Below are positions 19,839 to 34,200 of a stretch of DNA of 64,000 bases, piece by piece. The notes beneath the pieces were generated by a model. That model ran no database searches, was not told the origin of the DNA, and saw only the letters and a program-made list of their open reading frames with translations. The translations under genes and the position numbers were made by a program. The stretch is taken from positions 165,843 to 229,842 of the forward strand of contig JAKTTT010000038.1 in the NCBI GenBank assembly GCA_030581615.1, read 5' to 3'. The first letter of the stretch is position 1; each line of letters opens with the position of its first letter. The DNA comes from Alloascoidea africana (Eukaryota > Ascomycota > Alloascoideomycetes > Alloascoideales > Alloascoideaceae).

Positions 19839-22800
19839 GTAGACTATCTGTAACTGTAAAAGTTTCTATTTATCAGTTAGACTTCTAATTGATGACAGCA
19901 TTGCATAACTGATCACAGGAAAGCCAGTAACAACTTTAGTTTTGCATCTCAATTCACGCACTGGAAAAAAATATCATCTGATTCACTTGCCATTACAACT
20001 ACTAAGTTTGAAAGTAAGCCTCGCAATACTGATCAGTGTTCATAAAATCGTACACACCTCCACAAGATGTTTGATACAAGCTGGAAGTACTGCCGCTCTC
20101 AATGTTCAAATCGGATTGAAAAATAGCCCAGTTGAGATCTGCCTTTCGAATACGAGTTCCGAGCAGATAATGCGAAAATTAAATAATGAAATTTCTCCCA
20201 TTCATTGTGAATATGAGAATAGAGCAATTGAAGACCACATACAGTAATGAACAACTTTGGGTTATTAAATTCAAGAAATAGTCTCTCTATCTGTCTACAG
20301 TGGCTTCTAGCCTACATGCTATGAATTGGAAGGCGAGTACCTGTTGTAAAAATAATTAATTATGACATGAGCGATTTGGGAACATGAAATCGAAGCATTC
20401 AGTGAGGTTCTGTCCTTTTCATGGGAATCATTTCTCTTTTTATCCGTGAATCAGCCATTGCTGCAACACAATGATTTCAGAAAACGGGGTCGGCAGACTA
20501 CAACGCTCTGATAATTCAGCGAATAAAACCAATAGCTTTCATCAACGAGCATGTATCACACTTGATACACCTGAGTTGTGTGATGTAGGGGTTGGCAACT
20601 TTATCATATTGTTGAACGCAAAATCCCTCGGCGAAATCTCTGTAATGGTCAAGACAGGCGCTTCTTTCTGTTCACAGGCCATGCTTTATTCTTCGTAATT
20701 GAATTAAATTTAAAAGAATACAGCCTCCAAGATTAGGTTAGGAAAGTAGACACCAGACAAATGCTGAAGATCCAGTCTTTTAGTTCTACTATTCTAATAA
20801 ACTCTTTACTTAGGCAATACAGTTATCGTTAACCCGCGGTACCAATTTTGCTCCTTAGTTTCGAAGGATAGAAATCAAGTTTGGATCAAGACGGTTTTGC
20901 GATAAAAGGAATTCGTATTATCTCGAGATTGGCTACTTGGAGAGTTAAACATCCTTTTAGATTTAGTGAATACCCAAAGGTCAGATTTAAAGCTCAAATA
21001 ACGAACCAAATCAGCTGATACGACTATCAGTCTTTTTTTTTACCAGATTACTATAACTTTACCTACCAAGAGTATTTTGTGGCCTACGTATTGCTAATTT
21101 TATGGGCATCTTTTTCAGTTCTTTCTGGTCTTTAAAATTGGCTTAACTCGAGAGCTTAAAATGCCCAAACACTGAAGCATAATATTTGGTGGGCAAATAG
21201 GAAGAGAAGAGCTTTAATTCTATTACTACCCCAGTCTCGGACAGTCCTAAAGGATAGAAATAGAATAATTAATGATTTAAACTCATTTTTAGCCAGACTT
21301 CTTGTGATGAAGGATGGATTATTTTACGTGATAACTGGTGGTTACCTTTTGTAATATCTTACTTTCACTTTCTAAAATCACGGGTATATTGTTACTTTGG
21401 TTTATTATTGATTCCCTTTGACAAGCATTCTCGATAAAAGCAAGTACAACACATTTTTCTAGCTACTAAATAGTAGAAAAAATCAAGACTCCGCTTTTAT
21501 GATGAGGGGCAACCGCTGCTTACAAATTTGTGCACTGAAAAAACTTTTTTTAGCTGATGATTCTTTTAAGATCTCTTGACCCTATTAAATTCTCGCAACT
21601 ATGAGAAAGTACAACTAAAAGCAAAAGGCAGAGTTTCTTGGTCTTAAACTACGAATAAAATTATACTGGTCTATATCATATGGCACTTCGTTCTTACATC
21701 CTTGTCACAACTATCTACAGTGTCTCTAGTTCTAACATTATCCTCCGTTTTTGGAGAATCATTAATCGAAATAAAACTTTAGAGATGTGGTTAAAACAAC
21801 CTGGACATCTTGGAACACACACAGACTTGACAGTTTGAAGAACATGCCTTTTATTGCTTATCTGTTTTGATTCAACCGGGATATCTGTAGTTGACCCGTT
21901 TCTACAAAAGATTCTGGAATAACCGTCTACATGATCAAATTAGTAAAGGATACCAGTGAATGTGACTGCTATTATTTTGTAACTAGAGATCGGCCACTCT
22001 TGTAACAATTTACATTATGCCACTTGAATTCAAAACCTGGATTCTAGGATTCCTATTGTTTAAGCATAGTTAAGCATATAATCCAAGAAAGTGTCTAACT
22101 GGAACAGTCGGAAGTTTCGTTTATATTTTATACCATTTCGAGAGAAACCACCCCTGATTTTGGAACGTTGTCGTTTGTGGAAAAAATGCGAGCAGAATTA
22201 GGAAATGCAATTCAATTCTAAGGACAAATACATCTATATACCGTTGTTATGAATTCTCCTTGTTTTGTGACTTTTAGTAGAACAAAAGTTTCCGACTCCA
22301 GTATAGCGCTTGTGATTCTTCACCCAGAATGATAGTCGAAATGCACATTATACACCATTGCTTATTTTCCCTCTTCTTTTTGAAACCATGATCTTCTTGT
22401 TTCTGGGGTACTTGTAAAGTTGAATTGAGATGCAAAGAGTCCAAACTGAGACAATCTCGCTGTACATGAAGATACCGTCTGAATTTGGAAGTCGAAGATA
22501 TTAACCATGCCATAGCTTAGATAGCATTATGTGTATGAGCGTTTGTTTGTTCTTGGTTTCAGCGATACGCGTTTCGGTGTATTTGAAATATCATAATCCA
22601 TGATCTTCAGCAATATAAATGTCCTAGTCTTCAGAGCTAAATATCTGAGACTCAGTTAATGACAATGATAACTAGTCTAGAATCTGTGTGACATCACCTT
22701 GAACAAGCTAGAACGATACCCAGTTTAATGCTCGAACCATCGGACCTAATGAGATTTCTAAAAGTTTCAGAATATTTTCGGTCTTAAGTACACCTGTGTA

Positions 22801-24937
22801 GGGAGCTGATGATGTAATTTCAGTTGCTTCCTTAATAGTAAAAGATGCAGCCAAAATGGGAATCGGGAGAAAAGAGATCATTCATCTTGGGTTCTATTTC
22901 TTTCAAAAGAAGACGCAAATAAGGAAAGCAATATTGATCCTGGGGTCAAAGATTGAATGTGGATCAGCAAACTTTTCATTTCAGACTGTTAAAGATAAAC
23001 TCGAAAACCAGTAGCCTCTAGTCACAATGACCACCTCTAACCCAACTCATGAGACTTTTGCGTAGCATCAGGTTCGCAAAAACATTGTAGCAAATGGTTA
23101 ATAGGAGAACATTAAAGTTCCCATCCAATCATCCGCTCTCTAGGGAACATTGTCCAAGTACAGAATATTCGGATATATTCCGAGATTTTCGTGGGGTTAA
23201 AGTAGACAAACGATGGCAACTTTCTCAGATATCATGGCTTTCATTTGCTAGGCGTTTTTTTCCAATTTTAAATAGAAGTGTAGAAAACATTTTTCCAAAA
23301 GCTTGAACGAAAGCATTTCCAAGTTCATGGCGTTTCGTGGTGTAACAAAGAGTTAAAGGCGCTCCTGTATATGACCTGACTTGCGCATTCACCACCACCG
23401 TCATCACAACACAGCCCATATTTGCCCGATCACGGCGCATTTATCGAATTAAGAAGCAGTTTAAGGTGCTCGCAAGTTTATTTCTATTCCTAATTTACCC
23501 CTTCTTACCAGCTATTCAATCACGGCCTGATATGATGAGGCTAGAACTTGCCAGGATATGGAGAGGGAGAGTCTGGGGTCTAAAGCCCAAGCTGAAGCAG
23601 TCGAGCTACTAAAATGTAAAAAATCGGTGCTTTTGCTGCAAGTGACAGGCTTCTATAACTATACGAAAAGCTCGTCTGCTTCAATGGAGATGAAATCTCG
23701 CTGGTCTTTATCACATACAATACTTTCATCTTCGTCTTTAAGGACATGTGAGACCTTTGCGTAAGGAAGCGAGAAATGCAAAGACTTGATGTTCCTGATT
23801 TGACTATTTCAGTTTCGCTTAAGACTAGAAGCAGGGAAATGCCCTGAAATCCAATTGAGCATAGCTATTTAAGCAGCCTACAAACTTTGGACTGTTGGGG
23901 GTATCATTATCTCTTCTGAGATGTGAGGTTAGCTGTTCGGGACTAATTGGTGGATCCCGAGAGTTATCCCAACTCCAGTGGCTGCCAGTTTGTGCCAGTG
24001 ACCCAAACTAAGAGCCTGGTACCAAAAAAAAAAAACCATATGAATCATCTAAAACAATTCGGGATTGCCAGTAGTTGGGTGTAAATAGGGACCCGTCACA
24101 TTGTCGTTCCTTCAAACTAATATTTTTCCATGTATCATGCAAGAAAAAAGTGTTCCAGTGAGGTGGCATTTAAGATGGTTCTTCTACCCTCTTGTTTTCT
24201 ACCAGGAACCGGGTCCTGGTTCCCTGACCGTAAAATCTAGAGCTGCATGCCAAAGAGCAGAGCATCGTATAGCTTGCGTAAAGAGAAAGGGAAAATGTAC
24301 TTTTGATACAATGGGATGCTCCAAGAGTCACCGCCCAGCGCTACTGATGAAGGTAGAAATTGGCCGTGATCAGTCCAGCTGATGTAAATCGAGCGTAACG
24401 AGCGGGACGAACATGAGGAAACCTCGCCATAATTGTGGGTTTGTCGGGTGTGATTGTCTTCTGGAGGGCGTTTTCCAGTGAGGCTAGCACTTGTGCCTGG
24501 GGCCGGATGCCAAATACTGAACGCCGTTTTGCGTTTTGCGTCTGGCTGGGCGCTTAGCGTTGATCCACCCAACGGCATCGGCAGCAGGACAAAATATTCT
24601 GGCGTCCTTCCGAATCGGGCGGGATTGCAAGACAGCCAAAAAGACATTCCTGGAAACGTGCATACACCACCATATCTTTTGATTCCCGTTTGAGTCCTCC
24701 TCGTTTCTCTTTTTAACATCCCCTTTCCCCTACTTCCTCCCTGCCGTCTCTTGACTTGGTTTCCTTCGCCCTGATCGACCGACTGAGGATAAACAAGGTT
24801 CACCCCCCCATTCCGTTCTACTCCACCAAGAGACGTAAAGTTACTTCTTTACTACCAACATCAAAATTCTCTTAGAGCAAACCAACGCCCGCAACCACTC
24901 TATAACGAGCATAAATTCTCCATAGTCTTGCTGGACA
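19839..24937. other. 5.1 kb gene desert upstream of the KIN4-like kinase
   Basis: No open frame of credible length or known similarity. The best is a 160-codon minus-strand frame (24237-24719) in a locally GC-richer part that I cannot match to anything. An isolated MCB-like ACGCGTTTCGG occurs at 22567. 23950-24930 probably contains the promoter and 5' leader of the kinase. No tRNA, rRNA, LTR pair or tandem array was seen. The size and lack of genes make it one of two candidate sites in this window for a non-genic chromosomal element such as an origin or centromere, but no positive sequence evidence supports that. Confidence 0.5.
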
Positions 24938-27318
24938 ATGAGCGTCGTAGAGGTCAGAACTTCGGCAGTTATTTCAGATTCTGGCACAAACCATCATCCG
25001 CGGTCCCAACAACCACCAGCCTCAAAGGGAATGTCACAAACACACGCTTCAGCACAGGTCCAGATACCACCAATATCACCCTCAAACAGACCGACAGGTC
25101 ACTCCTCCTCGACTCTAATACCTTCTCATCACCGAGAAATTCGATTTGGTCCTTACATAATAGGATCGACACTTGGAGAGGGAGAATTTGGCAAGGTCAA
25201 GCTGGGTTGGAGGCGTGATGAGCAACACCCCGAACAGGTATGCGCTTACAGGTGCTGTTTTACTGTTGCTCAGAGCAGATTTGCAGATCACCGAGGATTG
25301 AGATATTTTTCCTGTTTTTCACAGTGTTTGGAATGACTAACAATATTTGTGTTCTGTTCAAGTTTGCAATTAAACTGATACGGCGAGACTCTGTTCCCTC
25401 TGGGTCCACCCGAGAAGTCAAGGTTCATCGAGAAATCCAGGCCCTGAAACGGCTGACGCATCCCAATATTGTAGGTTTACATGAAGTTCTTCAGAATGAA
25501 AAATATATTGGAATAGTCATCCAGTATGCATCAAGTGGAGAGCTTTTTGACCACATCTTAAACCAAAAGTTTCTCAAAGAGCCTGTTGCCTGTAAGATGT
25601 TTGCACAATTAATCAGTGGCGTTAACTACATGCATTCAAAAGGAATAGTTCACAGAGATCTCAAACTCGAAAATTTATTACTCGATAAGAATAACAATAT
25701 TTTGATTACCGATTTTGGCTTTGCAAACACGTTTACAAGAAATTATGACAACACGTACTCAGAACTGATGTCCACAAGTTGTGGGTCCCCTTGCTACGCT
25801 GCTCCGGAACTAGTAATCTCAAACCAAAAGTATGCTGGCAGGAAAGTTGACATTTGGAGCTGTGGCGTTATATTGTATGCAATGCTAGCAGGCTATTTAC
25901 CATTTGATGACGACCCTTTGAACCCTGATGGAGATAACATAACCCAGCTGTACACCTACATTACCAAAACATCTCTTACATTCCCCGAGTATGTAAGCGC
26001 TGTTCCCAGAGACCTGCTGAGAATGATGATCGTATCCGATCCCAAAAAGCGGGCAAAGATGCGAGATATATTCGCCCACAGATGGCTGGCTCCTTATGCC
26101 AAATTTTTATCCATTCGTCCCAGCGAATGGGATGAATGGGGGGACAGTGGCTCTGTACCTGGCTCATCAAAAGAGTCTACTGAAAAGCCCACAAGGGCCC
26201 AGAGCATGATGATTCCAGCATCTTCCAACTCCAATGTAGTCTCTTCAAAGCACCAGGCTCCTCTTCCTAGCTCTCAGCAACAACACTCTTACAAGAATAA
26301 GCATACCAGTACAAATATTAAAATCAATACAGGCATATCTTCTGACATAGATACTCCTGGCCGTGGAGATAGATCTGCTGCATTGACAGCGCTAACTGGG
26401 AATTCACAATCAGATACGCCCCAGAAACAATACACTCGGGATGATTTTCTTGAGGTCACTAGTCCTGGAGGCTCTAAAGTACCATCACCGGTGCTTAGTC
26501 CTCAGCTCCCTTCTGCTGAATCTATTTCAGTCACCAGTCCAGCGTCTAGCACTAGCAGCACAGGGGGAATAAGAATTGGAGTTACCAATTTCTCCATCAA
26601 TAATAGCCATTCACATCTGAATTCGGCTTTAAATCCACAGTTCCGAAGGGCAAACACTACTTCAGGTTCGAGGAAACCACGGCCAACGTCTCTTCAACCT
26701 GCATATTATCCTCAGAACAACAATTCTCGGGATAAGTCTAGCTCAAATAGAAACAGTGTTATTCGGGAGGAAGATGATCTGATTGCTAGTGACGCTCGTT
26801 CCACAAAGAGTTCCAAAAGCCGTTCACATCACAACCACAACAGATACAGTGAGGCTGTGCCACATAGCAGCAAGGACAAAAAGAGATTCAGCTTTTTGGG
26901 CATCAGTGGAGGCCCTTCGTCAAGCAGCTCTCACTCAAGATCAAAATCAACAGTGGATGTATCGAGAAGACAGTCTCAATCTAGACCTCATGCTTCAACA
27001 ATGACGAAAGATAATAGGTATTCCACGGCTACAATCATTCCAGAGAAGAGTTCTCAACTATCAGAACCAGTACCATCAGTTGTTCCCTATAGCAAAACGA
27101 TAATTGCATCAGAAGTAGAGTCGCCATCACACCGCTCCAAAGATTTGTCAAAGGTTCCCTCGTCTACTCAGCATCAACCGCCCCATAGCAATAGATACTC
27201 ATTATCATTTATTACTCAAAGCAATAGCCGGAAACCTCATGTTGTGGAAGCTAAAGAAACCAGTGCCTCCAAAAAAGTTAAAGGTTTCTTTAAGCGGAGG
27301 AATTCACGAGCCGCTTAG
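24938..27318 (+). CDS. KIN4: Kin4/Frk1-type Ser/Thr kinase, one intron
   Basis: Exons 24938..25237 and 25363..27318 give 751 residues. The intron (GTATGC donor, TGACTAAC branch at 25334-25341, TTCAAG acceptor) lies inside the N-lobe and restores GEGEFGKVKLGWRRDEQHPE joined to FAIKLIRRD. The kinase domain (about 70-350) has HRDLKLENLL near 197, DFGFAN near 217 and the activation segment STSCGSPCYAAPE. The YIIGSTLGEGEFGKVKLGW and HRDLKLENLLLDK wording is that of S. cerevisiae Kin4 and Frk1. Kin4 is the spindle-position checkpoint kinase that protects Bfa1 and blocks mitotic exit when the spindle is misaligned. The C-terminal half is Ser-rich and disordered and ends KKVKGFFKRRNSRAA, a basic tail suited to membrane or bud-neck association. 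Confidence 0.9.
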
Positions 27319-28249
27319 TGTAATACATGAAATGTCTTTTAATTTGTTTTTGTCATTTATCCCAAGCATTTAAATCTCAAGATGGTGGAAAAACATTTGA
27401 TTATAACGATTTATCTGCTTGGTTATCTATTTTCATCTTATGGCGATTATTCGATCCCTTTGTACTTTTTGGTTTTCATTTACCAGATTAGTGACTTGTT
27501 AAACATTTCCTTTTACTATTATACTTGGATTTTTGTTTCATCTTTCTGTTTCTATCTAACTTGTTAGTAATGCATTTCGCTTGCGGTGATTTTTGAAGAT
27601 GGATGCATGATTTGTTCCTGTTGTTTGGCTTTGGAAAAGAGATTCTCAGTTGACTTTTATATTGAATCTCTTTTAATGATCCATAATTCTTTCCTCAGTT
27701 GTGATAAACCGGCTTGTGTGATTGTTTACTTCTCTTCGGTTAGGAAATCGATATATTGTATTGTTGATCCTATTTACTATTAACATAAACCTATTCAACT
27801 ACATCAAGACAACCCTAATGCCAGGGTTTTCACTGTCTTCTCTAGATCATCCAGAAAAAAAATAATGGCATACGCTTATGTCATAGTCTGTAAAGAATCA
27901 GAAACGATAGAACATCTTTTGAATTTCACAAACAGTTATAACTCAGCTGAAAATAAGGTCAGATGCACTTGTTCGAGAGCTATCCAGACTTCAGGGGCTT
28001 CATGCCCAACACCAGAAGTGGTAGTTGCCACAGCATGAAGATGTTCGGGTTTGGCCATATTACATAACAGGTACGTTCATTCGATAATTGTACACTTTTG
28101 GTTTCATTTGCAGTTAATCGTGTAAGCTAGGGACATTTAGATTAGGTGTTGAACATAAAGTTGGATTACCCGGCGTTAAAGAATTTTTTTGGTTAGTATG
28201 TGCGGGCCACAAGCTCATCACCATTTTTTTTCAAGCAAGTTGCACAATC
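27319..28249. other. KIN4 3' region and UTP20 promoter
   Basis: AT-rich with no supported gene. Near the UTP20 end, GCTCATCAC (about 28213-28221) is a one-mismatch form of the PAC motif (GCTCATCGC) typical of ribosome-biogenesis promoters, 30-40 bp upstream of the ATG. Confidence 0.5.
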
Positions 28250-31200
28250 ATGGTGAAAAGAACGACTACAGCTTCGTCGAAGAAGTTTGTGGTATGTATC
28301 TCATTACTGGAATTTGACTCATTTTGACGTTTTCTAACTTGTTGGCAAAAAGTTCAAATCTTTTCGGGAGCTGGTAGATTCTATATCTATCAAGCCAACT
28401 TTAACGACCCAGACAAAAGCCTCTGACTTTGTAGAAACGAGCTTTTTCTTAACTTCCTATGAACATTGGGTTGAGGTTAATATTGCCAGAAGGTTTTCAG
28501 AGTTTTCAAATGAAGTACATGAGCTTGTTCAAACTTTAGCACAAGAAGTATATCACAAGGAGCAGATTTTCAGCCTGCTCACTTTGTATATTGGTTATAA
28601 GGAAGAAAAATCTCTAGAGCCTTTATTGGAGTATGTGTTTATGGTTTATGGTACCAGAATATGGCATAGTTGAATCAAACGCTAACTGTTTGAATATTAT
28701 AGCTTACTTGCGCAATTCTGTCATGATTTGGGATCAGATTTTATGCCATTCTTTGAAAAGTCTGTTGAGCTCATAGTTACAATAATTTCTGATGAGACTT
28801 TTTCCTCAAGCAGCCCACAAGTTTTAGAATGGTGTTTCAATTGTCTCGCTTATCTGTTCAAGTATTTATCAAGACCGCTTTCAACTGATATGATACCTGC
28901 GATCAAACTCTTAACGCCATTGCTTGAGATTGGAAAAGGTAAAGAATATATATCTCGATATGCGGCAGAATCGTTGTCTTTCTTACTCAGAAAGGTCACA
29001 CCTAGTAGTTTAACCTCTGTCGTCAAGTTCTGCCGAATTAGAGATGATTCTTGCGATGAACAAGTAATATCCAAGGAAGACGCAACGCGGCAAAGAAATT
29101 GGCGATCCATCATGTTCTCTGACGCTATGATAGGCGTAAATAACTCGCTTCATTCCAAAATGTCGATAATTATGAGAAGTGTGTTCTTGGAGTTTTCAAA
29201 ACGACCTCATTGTCAAGAGCATGCACTATTCATTGGAGATATCGTTCAATCATTGTTAAACACAAAAAATACTAAACTGCTTTACGACACAGTTCTTGGA
29301 CTGTTACCTCTCATTGACGATAACAGGATTAAGGTATCAGCTCTTCAGCAATTAGTTGTGGGGCGTGTTCCGGACTGGGATTTGCTTGCTAAGAGCTTTT
29401 TAGAAGTGACGAGAGAAATTGTAGAGTCGAAGGAGACCAAGGACTCAGAAATAATGGATGACATGTACAAAACGGCTGCTTTATATGTTGGAAAGTGCGA
29501 TAATGGGACGTTACTGAAAACACATATCGAACTAATTGAGTTGATTTCTTTAAAACCTGATGTATTTCTACCTTTTGCAGAAATCTGCTGGGTAAAAAGC
29601 TTGGATAGATATAGAATCTTTTTGGCAAGCTCAGTACAAAAGTTCTTTGATGAACATTGGAAAACGAAGCGCAAGGAAATTTACTTTTTCATTAATAAAT
29701 TGGCAGAAAAGGAACTGCTGGGTACGAAGAAGATGAGCTATACCATACCCGAAGATATGCAAGAATCGATATTTGAATACCTTACCTCTAAGGTAAATAC
29801 TTCTGAAGCCTCTGAGTTTACTTTTACTGATTATATCGAGATTTACCGAAGCATACAACTGCTTAAACTTTGCTCAAAGACAAAAGAAGAAACAACATCA
29901 AAAATCTTAATTCCATTACTCACTAAACATCTATTGAACCCAGCAACGACCAACAGATTCACGATAGATTCAGCTGGTATCGCATTAAGTGCTTTAACTA
30001 CATCGACTGAACTGCTGATACAGAAGTTGATAAATGTCTTTGACATTTATAAAATGCGGATTTCTTTTCTGCAAGGGTTTTTTGACCTGCTAAACCTGAA
30101 TGTCGTGAAGAATAGCTTAATTATTAAAGAAAATTGGTATAGACTGGCATCTCTGCTTATCGACAGTCTCAGCTCTTCTGATCAACAAGTTCGTCACAAG
30201 TTTCTTTACATTATATCTCAACTCTATTTTATTGGCGACGAAGGTAAAGAACCTCCAAAGGTTTTGCATGATTGTCAGATTCTCGACGAGATTCCAATAG
30301 CGGTTTCAACTGTTAGAGATATACAGATTCGCACCCGTAACATAACACAAGAATTCAATGCGATGGATCCTGATGTTTTGATAGCTCAGGCAGTGACGAA
30401 ATTTTTGTTCGGATATTCATGTTCAAAGGTGAAACCCATATATGAAGCTGCAAAAGAGGCTATTTCGGGCATTAGCGGGAAAGCGGGCCAGGTGATTTGG
30501 GAACAAGCAAACAACTGGATGGATGGAAACCATCATGATAAGTATGGATTTATCCAAGGAGATTCAATTCAGCACTATGCAATTTCCGAAATCGAACTTG
30601 CTCCAAGCATTTTTAATGAAGACACGATGATTCCTGAAGAGGAATCGGTCTTCTTACGAAGCAGGGCACTGTCGGTTTTGGTTAAGGTACCCTCTTTGGG
30701 AGTAGAAAAGGAACGCGCATCTATTTTGGTTTCTTATCTATTAGACGAGGATGAAACCAGACACTGGTCAACAATTGCAAAGAACAGCCTTCTGGAAATT
30801 TTTTGCCAGTTTAAACGTCTGAAAAAGATCCCTCGTGCAGATGAAGCGAAAAACTACTTCTTGAAAGTTTTGACAAGTAAAACAACCCATGCCCAGAAGC
30901 TTGCTTTAAAATGTTTACTTGCTTTTGATGGCAGGCTCAAAAAATACGGTCAGAACCTGGATAATTTGTTTGATAGTCAAACTTTTAGTGATGAGCTTCT
31001 CAAGTTTTTCAGTGAATCAGAAACAATGCTTGCCAAGGAAGATGAAGCATATGTTATCCCCATCGTTCTGAGAGTATTGTTTGGCAGAGTCAAGACCGTT
31101 AAAGATAGCAATACAAAGCAACGTCGAAAGTTTGCTGTGCTCTCTGTTCTGCCTAGCATCCCAAGGAAATTTCTCTTCGAGTTTGTGGATCTGATTTCGT

Positions 31201-34200
31201 CAAGCGTCTATATAGATTGTTCGGTTAAAGATCCAGAACAAGAGATCGATCAAACAATGATAAATGAAAAAATATTAAGAAGGCAGTCTGGATTTTTAAA
31301 CCTACTGGGAGAAGTAATTGAGGTTTTGGGTAAGAAATTCACAGAAGTTTTGGAAGCTACTCTTGATCCTCTTTTGTTTTCTCTCTGCTTTTCTCAATTC
31401 GCAGTTGATCAAAATTCGGACCCAATTCTTGTAAAGATTGCGAGAGCCAACAGACAAACGGGCATGAAATGCCTAAACGATTTACTTTCGGTTTTGGAGA
31501 GCTTTGACTGGATGCCATATTTAAACCGAGTGGTTTATCCCAAATTGATAAGCCCTCGTTTAGATTCTTTCAGCGTCGATAACCTTCAGAATCCCTCTTC
31601 ACTATTACAAATTATTACCAAGCTTCCTCGAGTTTCTCTATACGAAGAAGAATATAGGAGCACGAAAGCGATGCTGAGTTGTGCTGAAAATGAGCACGTG
31701 AAGGACTCTGTATTGAAAGTTTTGTTCGAATTTTTCTTAAGAGTTTTAGATCCAGAATCTCAAGATATATCTGAAGAATCTGAAAACTTATCCCAATTGG
31801 TTGCAAGCAGAATTCTCAATCATCTACCATATTTGTTTGATAAAAGATGCAGCACCAAAGAGATGAGCTCGTCACTTGTTCAGTTGCTTTTGATTATAAC
31901 ACAGGAACACCGTGTAAATGTTGGGTCAGACTCAATGGCAAGAATAATTGCGGCTGCATCCAATGCTTTAGAGACTCCTCACAATCAAATTAGCATTAGA
32001 ACCAAACAAGACATTCTAACATCGATCATTTCATTATTAGATGGTTATGAATGTAAGCTTGAGGATATCCAGAAGATATACAAAACAATCAGCGGGCTGT
32101 TGAAAGACACAAGCGAACGGAACATGCGAAGAGAAGTTATTCGTATGTTTGTTACATTGGGAAAGAAATTTGATGAGGTTGATAAAGTTGCTTCAATTTT
32201 GGATGACCTGAATTCCTTTTCCGCTAAAAGATTGGATGAGCCAGATTATGACAAGAGACTTGCTGCGTTTTCGAGCATTAATGAAACGATGTTCAAGGAG
32301 TTTACTCCCATGCAGTGGCTTCCCATTATCTATTCTAGCTTGTTTTACCTTGAGGATGAAGAAGAAATGCCATTTAGAACAGGAGCAAACTTTACCTTAC
32401 AAAGGTTTATTAGTTCTGCAAGCACTGAAGAGCTGAGTACGCAGTTACAAGACATTGTCATCCCGGCTCTACAAAAAGGAATGAGACACAAGACTTTAAT
32501 AATACGAACAGAATATATTTCGCTACTGGGATTTCTGGTTTCCAGTGATAACATACCGAACGATCTTTCAGAGTTGAAAATTTTACTTTTCGATGAAGAG
32601 TCTAATTTTTATAGCAACATTTACCATGTTCAGCATCACAGACGGCAACGAGCATTAGTTAGACTTGGTAAAGTTGCCAAAGAGTTGACTCCTAGGGAAA
32701 TTTCTCACTTCCTTATACCAATGATTGAGCACTTGGCATATTATCAAGGAGAAAAAGATAGGCCAATAGCGATAACCGCCATTGAAACGGTAGGACAGCT
32801 TATTCATAATGTTACATGGAATCATTATAAAGCGATTGTAAGGAGTTGTCTGGCAAAAATAAAGCAAAAAAAGCCGGAGACTTTCAAAGCAAGCATTTCC
32901 CTTTTTATATCGATCGGTAAAGCAACTCTTAACAAGAAAGTCGAAGAACACTCAGAACTTCCAGGATCAATTGAAAGTTTTATAATCGAGGAGGTGATCC
33001 CCGCTGCTTCCTCTGTTTTAAGGGCCAGGGAGGAGAATGAAGATATTACAATTGACCGTGTTTCTCTATCTGAAGGCATGGCTTTTCTCACAGCTGCTCT
33101 GTCAGATGAAAAAATTCCAAGTTATTTGCCGGGTGTACTCACAGATACTTGTCAAATTCTGCGGACGCGACAAGAATCTTTGAGACTGGCCACTCGAAAT
33201 TCTCTGGGCAGAACAGCAAGTACTCTGGGTGGGAAGTATTTATTCTTCTTGATAAAAGAGTTAAGAACAGCTTTGAAAAGAGAAAGACCAGTTTTGGGAA
33301 CAATGGTGCACTATATTTTAGTAGCATGCCAAGACAGGTTGGTGCACGGCGATTTAGACCCAAGCATCGAGTTACTAGTCGACGTAATTATGTCCACTTT
33401 TGAAGAAGCCAAAAAGAATGACTCTAATAAGATCAACGAAGTTGCAACCATCGTTGCTAAAAACATTTCCTTTGACCATCTCACTGACTTGGTTGAGGCT
33501 GTTAAAAATGTATTATTATACGAGAGAATTTCACACAAGGTTCAAGTTAAATTGGAAGACCTATTGAAAGCCTACTCAGTTGGACTACATCGCAATGAAG
33601 AATGCAACTCAATAAATGCTCTCAAACTATGTTACGAACTCTATCAAATCTCGATGCAAACAAAAGATTTATCAAAGAAGAAGAAAGGCAAAGGAATAAA
33701 CGACCAGGAGGAAGAGGAAGATCCGGAAGATCATTTTATTGTCAAGCTCGATGCAAAGGCAGAAAAGGTGATTCACACAAAAGGTGTTAAACAAATGTTG
33801 ATCTTTCGTAAGTTTTCGTTTGAGCTTCTCAGATCGATCTTGGTAAAACACCCAGAATTGGGAACCATTGAAAACCTGGCGGCATTTTTGCCTTTCATTG
33901 AAGAAAGCATTTCAAACGAACAAGAGTCTATTCTTATTGCGTCGTTAATATTAGCCACTTTCCTGGCAAAACTAAAGTCTCTTCAAACAACATCATTATT
34001 TCAGTCATTTCTGGAAAATTGCACTGATAAAGTAACCGAGATTGTGAAAGACATACCTACAATAAATTCGGAGCTTGGGCAGGTTTCTTTAAAGTTTTTG
34101 TCAACAGTCTTGAAATCTTCGAAAGTTGAAGTCGATGAGCAAACTATACAATATTTGGTGGAGAAGATAAAACCAGACTTAGAAGAGCATACACGGCATG

